A stretch of DNA of 8,825 nucleotides from Pseudomonadota bacterium (GTDB taxonomy: Bacteria > Pseudomonadota > Alphaproteobacteria > Acetobacterales > Acetobacteraceae), in assembly GCA_021805485.1 (NCBI GenBank), contig JAJZFF010000475.1, forward strand, positions 1 to 8,825, written 5' to 3'. A program made the position numbers and the translations under genes. The notes below the pieces were generated by a model that was given only the letters and a program-made list of their open reading frames with translations, searched no databases and was not told the origin of the DNA. Below are positions 5,683-8,825 of this stretch, one piece after another; within the stretch, counting starts at the first letter, position 1; the number at the start of each line of letters is the position of its first letter.

Positions 5683-7191
5683 CTACGACGGCGCGCCGGT
5701 CCTGATGCCGACCAGCAGCACGCGGTCCTGCTGGCGGTAGGTGCCGGCGGTCATCTCGTGCACGATGTCGGGCATGCTGTCGAACTGTTCCAGGACCAGA
5801 TCGAAGCCGAGCTCGCGCAGCAGCGCCAGCAGGTATTCCTTCTGGATCCAGAAGGAGCGGTTGTTGCTCCAGGAGGCCCATCTGGCCTCCTCGAGCTGCT
5901 CGGGCGTGAGCTGGTCGTATTCCGGGTACCAGCGGCCCTTGAGTCCTTCGTTCTCGGTGAGTTCGGACAGATTGTGGAGCTGAACCGCCTCGGTCGGCTC
6001 CGCCTGCGCGACATGGGTATGCAGGAACACCACGCGCCGCGTGACCTTGGCGAGATCGGTGAGGAACCGGCGTGGGTGGTCGAGATGGTAGAGCAGGCCG
6101 TTGACGAAAGCGGCGTCGAACGGCCCGTGCCGGGCGATGGCATTGGCGTCGTCGCGGATGAAGTCCAGCCAGGGCAGGTCGACCTTGGACTTCACATAGG
6201 TGCAGTTGCGGAAATTGCTCTCGCGCACCTCGATGCCGGTGGCGCGCAGGCCGAGGCGGGCGAAGGCGGTGGTGTAGCCGCCTTCGAGGCAACCGATATC
6301 GACGATGCTGCGGCCATAGAGTCCGGACGGGAACACCACTCCGAGGGTCCGCGCGACGGCGTGTACCAGCCCGTGCTGATCCATCGTCCAGCCGATCTCC
6401 GGCATGGTCTCGCTGCCGTCGTCGAGGCGGATATTGTGCGCGGTGAAGCGGCCAGGCGAGATCGGCGGCGGTGCGGCCTCGCGCCCAGATGCTTCGCTGC
6501 GCCCCGATGCCTTGTCGGGCTCGGATCTTTCACCCCGCGCCGGCGCTTCTCCCTGCTGGGGGGCGGTGGTTGCGCGGCGCAGCACCACGTCGCAATACAT
6601 GAAGGGCTGCAGCGCGAAATGCGTCATCTCCCAGTTCTCGGCGATCATGAACTCGTTGGTCGCGTGGATCACGCCATAGGCGCCGTTGCCGGCGAGGATG
6701 TCGGACATCGTGTAGTCGTTCATGATGATGACGCCGTCCGGCTTCACCTTGCGCTTGATCACCGCGAGCTCGCGGGCGACCCATTCGTAGCTGTGGTCGG
6801 CATCGACATAGAACATGTCGACGCTGCCATCCTCGATGGTGGCGAGCGCGTTGGTGCTGTCGTCCTCCAGCACGCGCACTTGCCCGGCTTCGATCAGCCT
6901 GGCGAACCGGTCGCGATAGAAGCCGCCGTGGGTGCGGGCGCCGAACCACTCCACCGGCTTGCGGCCCCAGAATTCGGGCAGCTCGTGGAGGCGGAAATTG
7001 TCGATGGCGATGAACTCGTCCGGCTGGCAGATGTCGATCAGCTTCTGGGAGAAGTCACCCAGCGCGACGCCGATCTCGACGATCCGCCCGCCCTTGGGCA
7101 GCAGCGGCAGGATCGCGACCCGGTCCGGCAGCAGCCGGCAATTCTCCAGCAGCCGGGCAGGCAGGCGGGGCGCTTCGCGATGGACGGTCAT
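5683..7191 (-). CDS. Tandem two-domain SAM-dependent methyltransferase
   Basis: From the ATG at 7191 the product is 502 residues and contains two class I SAM-binding folds. The first (about 20-205) has motif I IVEIGVALGDFS at 37-48 and VDADHSYEWV at 129-138, as in the Methyltransf_24-type proteins often found with glycan genes. A low-complexity linker (about 207-245) follows. The second domain (about 250-500) has IVDIGCLEGGYTTAFARLG at 296-314 and FVNGLLYHLDHP at 362-373. There is no signal peptide. The substrate is unknown; methylation of a sugar, lipid or small molecule is possible. An in-frame GTG at 7239 would add 16 basic/Pro-rich residues without a ribosome site; AAGGAAGAG precedes 7191. 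The gene sits 58 bases after the nitrile hydratase-like alpha gene and is probably in the same unit. Confidence 0.85.
   Translation of the reverse strand: MTVHREAPRLPARLLENCRLLPDRVAILPLLPKGGRIVEIGVALGDFSQKLIDICQPDEFIAIDNFRLHELPEFWGRKPVEWFGARTHGGFYRDRFARLIEAGQVRVLEDDSTNALATIEDGSVDMFYVDADHSYEWVARELAVIKRKVKPDGVIIMNDYTMSDILAGNGAYGVIHATNEFMIAENWEMTHFALQPFMYCDVVLRRATTAPQQGEAPARGERSEPDKASGRSEASGREAAPPPISPGRFTAHNIRLDDGSETMPEIGWTMDQHGLVHAVARTLGVVFPSGLYGRSIVDIGCLEGGYTTAFARLGLRATGIEVRESNFRNCTYVKSKVDLPWLDFIRDDANAIARHGPFDAAFVNGLLYHLDHPRRFLTDLAKVTRRVVFLHTHVAQAEPTEAVQLHNLSELTENEGLKGRWYPEYDQLTPEQLEEARWASWSNNRSFWIQKEYLLALLRELGFDLVLEQFDSMPDIVHEMTAGTYRQQDRVLLVGIRTGAPS
6478..6513 (-). repeat. Imperfect 18-base tandem repeat coding the linker of the methyltransferase
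   Basis: Two adjacent 18-base units (6496-6513 and 6478-6495) share the core GCATC-N-GGGCGC and encode KASGRS and EASGRE. Together with the neighbouring GERSEPD they form the low-complexity hinge between the two methyltransferase domains. They may reflect slippage or insertion of a small repeat element in frame. Confidence 0.4.
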
Positions 7192-7249
7192 CGGCGGTCT
7201 CTTCCTTGGCTGGTTCTTCGCCGGGGCGGGGCGCGCCACCGGCGCGGGG

Positions 7250-7831
7250 TCAGGGCAGGCGCGGCTGCGTCACGCCGACCATGTCGCCCTCGCGCACCAG
7301 GGCGGCGAGCGCGGCCTCGTCCCAGCCCTCGGTGCCGTCGGGGCGGCGGGGCAGCACCATCCAGCGATAGTCGGCGGTGGAATCGACGACGCGGATGCGC
7401 GTGCCCTCGGGCAGGGTCGTGCCCCATTCGGCCAGCACGCCGCGCGGGTCGCGCACGGCGCGGGCGCGGTAGGCGACGGATTTGTACCAGAAGGGCGGGT
7501 AGCCGAGCACGGCGCGCGGATAGCAGCTGCACAGCGTGCAGACGACGAGATGGTGCAGCCCGGGGACGTTCTCGAGCACGCCGAGCGGCGGCGCGCCGCG
7601 CATCATGATGCCGAATTCCTCCGCCGCGCGCGCGCCGTCCGCCAGCAGCCGGGCGCGGAACGCGGCGTCCGTCCAGGCGCGCGCCACCATCGCCGCGCCC
7701 TGCGCCGGGCTCGCCCGATCGGTGGCGGCGATGCGCTCGGCGATCTCGGCGGTGCTGACCAGGTTCTTTGCCGCCAGCAGGCCGCGCAGCGCGGCGAGCA
7801 GACGGTCGTTCTCCTGCCCCGAGAGGTTCAT
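7250..7831 (-). CDS. Nitrile hydratase/thiocyanate hydrolase-type alpha (gamma) subunit, Co-type metal claw
   Basis: This is the metal-binding subunit of a nitrile hydratase-family enzyme, 193 residues. Such enzymes hydrate a nitrile to an amide; in thiocyanate hydrolase, thiocyanate is converted to carbonyl sulfide and ammonia. The claw VCTLCSC has Cys98, Cys101 and Cys103. Thr rather than Ser after the first Cys is the cobalt-type signature. In the family the second and third Cys become sulfinate and sulfenate. PPFWYKSVAYRARAVRDPR and ADYRWMVLPRRPDG are conserved downstream blocks. Arg106 stands where Co-type nitrile hydratases usually have Trp (CYPW). The start is the ATG at 7831 with GGAGG four bases upstream. 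An ATG at 7849 overlapping the preceding stop is an alternative giving 199 residues. Substrate class is uncertain. Confidence 0.88.
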   Translation of the reverse strand: MNLSGQENDRLLAALRGLLAAKNLVSTAEIAERIAATDRASPAQGAAMVARAWTDAAFRARLLADGARAAEEFGIMMRGAPPLGVLENVPGLHHLVVCTLCSCYPRAVLGYPPFWYKSVAYRARAVRDPRGVLAEWGTTLPEGTRIRVVDSTADYRWMVLPRRPDGTEGWDEAALAALVREGDMVGVTQPRLP

Positions 7832-7835
7832 GCCG

Positions 7836-7840
7836 CCTCC
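7836..7840 (-). promoter_or_regulatory. Shine-Dalgarno deciding the alpha-subunit start
   Basis: GGAGG on the minus strand, four bases before the ATG at 7831. The alternative ATG at 7849 has only a weak GGA upstream, though its ATGA overlap with the preceding gene is attractive. Confidence 0.6.
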
Positions 7841-7845
7841 AGCGC

Positions 7846-8145
7846 TCATGCGGTTTCCAGCCAGGGGCCGAAAATCTCCACCACCACCTCGTCGCCTTCT
7901 GTCGCCTCCGGCCATAGCGCGCGCTGCTCGAAGCGGACGTGATAGAGCGGCAGGATCGCCGCCTCCCGGGCGAAGGCGAGGTCCTCGGGGTTGGCGAAGC
8001 GGCCCAGCGGGCGCAGCACGGTGCCCTCGCGGCCGCGCACATAGTGCGGCGTGCGGATATGCGCCGGGGCGCGCTGCTCCGGCCAGTCCAGCCGCACGCG
8101 CACGCGCGCGCCGGCGGGAAAGACCGTGGGGGCGAACTCGCTCAT
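7846..8145 (-). CDS. Nitrile hydratase/thiocyanate hydrolase-type beta subunit, C-terminal half (SH3-like barrel; SCNase alpha-like)
   Basis: The 99-residue protein matches only the C-terminal barrel domain of a nitrile hydratase beta subunit. F-x-x-G-x-R-V-R-V opens it at about 9-18, AHIRTPHYVRGREG covers 29-42, LPLYHVRF is at about 66-73, and the end FGPWLETA corresponds to the usual YLEPA terminus. Arg31 aligns with one of the two beta-subunit arginines that contact the oxidised cysteines of the claw (alignment from memory). The gene begins with an ATGA overlap with the N-terminal-half gene, with GGAG just upstream. In thiocyanate hydrolase this half is a separate alpha subunit. The activator proteins of nitrile hydratases share this fold, but adjacency to the N-half and C-terminal conservation favour a structural subunit. 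Confidence 0.87.
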   Translation of the reverse strand: MSEFAPTVFPAGARVRVRLDWPEQRAPAHIRTPHYVRGREGTVLRPLGRFANPEDLAFAREAAILPLYHVRFEQRALWPEATEGDEVVVEIFGPWLETA

Positions 8146-8462
8146 TGCTCCACCGCCAGCGCCGCGGCGAGTTCCGCCTCGCCGACGACGCCTTTTTCGA
8201 GCAGGATCGCCGTGATCGAGCGCAGCCAGCGCTGGTAGTAGCCGAGGCGCAGATACTCCGCCTCCGGGATGGCCTCGATGCCGCGGCGCAGCTCGTCCAC
8301 GGTCATGATGCCCTTCTGGCCGAGCACCTGGCGCAGCGCGTCCACCTCGCGGTCGAAATCGGTCAGGCTGTGCGCGCTCTGATCGACCGGCTCGCAGAGA
8401 TACTGGGCGACGCCGCCGAGGTCGTGATGCGCGCGTGGCCGGGCCGCGTCCTCCTCCGGCAT
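8142..8462 (-). CDS. Nitrile hydratase/thiocyanate hydrolase-type beta subunit, N-terminal half (SCNase beta-like)
   Basis: The 106-residue protein corresponds to the helical N-terminal half of a nitrile hydratase beta subunit. HHDLGGVAQ at about 12-20 is the degenerate form of the usual HDxGG start. The conserved core follows: FDREVDALRQVLG at 36-48, VDELRRGIEAIPEAEYL at 55-71, GYYQRWL at 74-80 and LLEKGVV at 87-93. Arg59 in DELR aligns, from memory, with the first claw-contacting arginine of known beta subunits. The protein stops where the linker to the barrel domain would begin, and that domain is encoded by the next gene (ATGA overlap). The ATG at 8462 shares its A with the TGA of the SH3-protein gene (TGATG). 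A GGAGG lies ten bases upstream, slightly far. Confidence 0.87.
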   Translation of the reverse strand: MPEEDAARPRAHHDLGGVAQYLCEPVDQSAHSLTDFDREVDALRQVLGQKGIMTVDELRRGIEAIPEAEYLRLGYYQRWLRSITAILLEKGVVGEAELAAALAVEQ

Positions 8463-8825
8463 CAGTTCACCGCCTCCCCCGTGGTGGTGCCCCAGAACTC
8501 GGAGCGCCTGAGAAAGCCACGATACTCCTTCACCTGCACCTGGCACCAGTCCGAGGCGGCGTCGCAATGCAGGATCTGGCCGACCACCCCGGGCTTCAGC
8601 CGCGCCACCGGCGCCGCGCCGTCGGCGGCCGCGGCCCGCAGCGTGCGCTCGGCGCCGGTGATGAGCAGGCCGCGCCGGCCGGTGAGGGTGGCCTGGTGCA
8701 CCCAGCCCTTGACGCCGTCCGCATCCTCGACGAGGCGCCAGACCTCGAACTCGCGCTCGATCTTCACCGGCAGGTTGCGCCGCTTGTAGACCCAGGCGAT
8801 CGGGTAGCGCGTTCCGGGGCCGGCG
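8462..8825 (-). CDS. SH3-domain protein, COG3807-like (partial, N-terminus beyond the right edge)
   Basis: The frame stays open to the right edge, so the in-frame GTG at 8767 is not the start. The 120 visible residues begin AGPGTRYPIAWVYKRRNLPV, the middle of a bacterial SH3-like repeat. They continue with FEVWRLVEDADGVKGWVHQA and a second SH3-like unit with TLRAAAADGAAPVARLKPGV, LHCDAASDWCQVQV and GFLRRSEFWG. Proteins of this type are usually about 150-190 residues with a signal peptide and are thought to act in the periplasm or on the cell wall. The signal peptide would lie outside the window. Two Cys (in LHCD and DWCQ) could form a disulfide if exported. The gene ends in a TGATG overlap with the nitrile hydratase-like gene. 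Confidence 0.82.
   Translation of the reverse strand, partial: AGPGTRYPIAWVYKRRNLPVKIEREFEVWRLVEDADGVKGWVHQATLTGRRGLLITGAERTLRAAAADGAAPVARLKPGVVGQILHCDAASDWCQVQVKEYRGFLRRSEFWGTTTGEAVN

Noticed and set aside
7192..7239. GTG at 7239 as the methyltransferase start
   Set aside because: No Shine-Dalgarno precedes it and the 16 added residues are Pro/Arg-rich; the ATG at 7191 is more plausible, though not certain.
5533..7608. Open frame of 691 codons on the plus strand beginning in the intergenic gap
   Set aside because: Almost entirely antisense to the tandem methyltransferase; no ribosome site and no domain in the translation.
8462..8767. SH3 protein as a complete 101-residue gene starting at GTG 8767
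   Set aside because: The frame continues upstream to the edge with a clear SH3 motif (GPGTRYPIAWVYKRR), so the gene is larger and only its end is in the window.
7536..8789. Open frame of 417 codons on the plus strand
   Set aside because: Antisense to the three nitrile hydratase-like genes and the SH3 gene, whose family motifs are clear on the other strand.

Overview
The window is very GC-rich bacterial DNA in which every gene I can support lies on the minus strand, so the biological reading order runs from the right edge to the left. The flgB-flgC-fliE rod cluster, the gene types and the base composition fit an alphaproteobacterium. I cannot resolve the order, and no rRNA or other taxonomic marker is present. 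Long open frames on the plus strand are antisense shadows caused by high GC.

Right block (about 5683-8825). It begins with a gene entering from the right edge for an SH3-domain protein, probably exported. Three tightly overlapping small genes follow. They encode the N-terminal half of a nitrile hydratase-type beta subunit, its C-terminal half, and the metal-binding alpha subunit with the Co-type CTLCSC claw. Split beta subunits in this order are the architecture of thiocyanate hydrolase (scnB-scnA-scnC) and of three-subunit nitrile hydratases. An unusual two-domain SAM methyltransferase of about 500 residues follows closely. Stop/start overlaps (TGATG, ATGA) indicate one translationally coupled operon.

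Intergenic region 5349-5682. This is the only gene-free stretch above 300 bases. It contains three separate dyad-symmetric sequences that could be operators for the next transcription unit, and no convincing gene.

Middle block (about 1221-5348). A major facilitator superfamily carrier of the anion:cation symporter type starts from a GTG with a strong Shine-Dalgarno. It is followed at short spacing by phaE and phaC, the two subunits of a class III polyhydroxyalkanoate synthase (Cys-Asp-His triad visible), and then by an alpha/beta hydrolase with a Ser-Asp-His triad. The spacing suggests one unit in which import of an organic anion, storage-polymer synthesis and an ester or lactone hydrolase are co-expressed. 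The carrier's substrate is not known.

Left block (1-1220). After a 121-base regulatory gap come flgB, flgC and fliE, the proximal-rod and basal-body genes of the flagellum. fliE runs off the left edge.

The most interesting items are the three-cistron nitrile hydratase/thiocyanate hydrolase-like enzyme with an Arg just after its metal claw, its coupling to an SH3 protein and a tandem-domain methyltransferase, and the cluster of dyads upstream of the carrier. I saw no tRNA, rRNA, CRISPR array, insertion sequence or attachment site.
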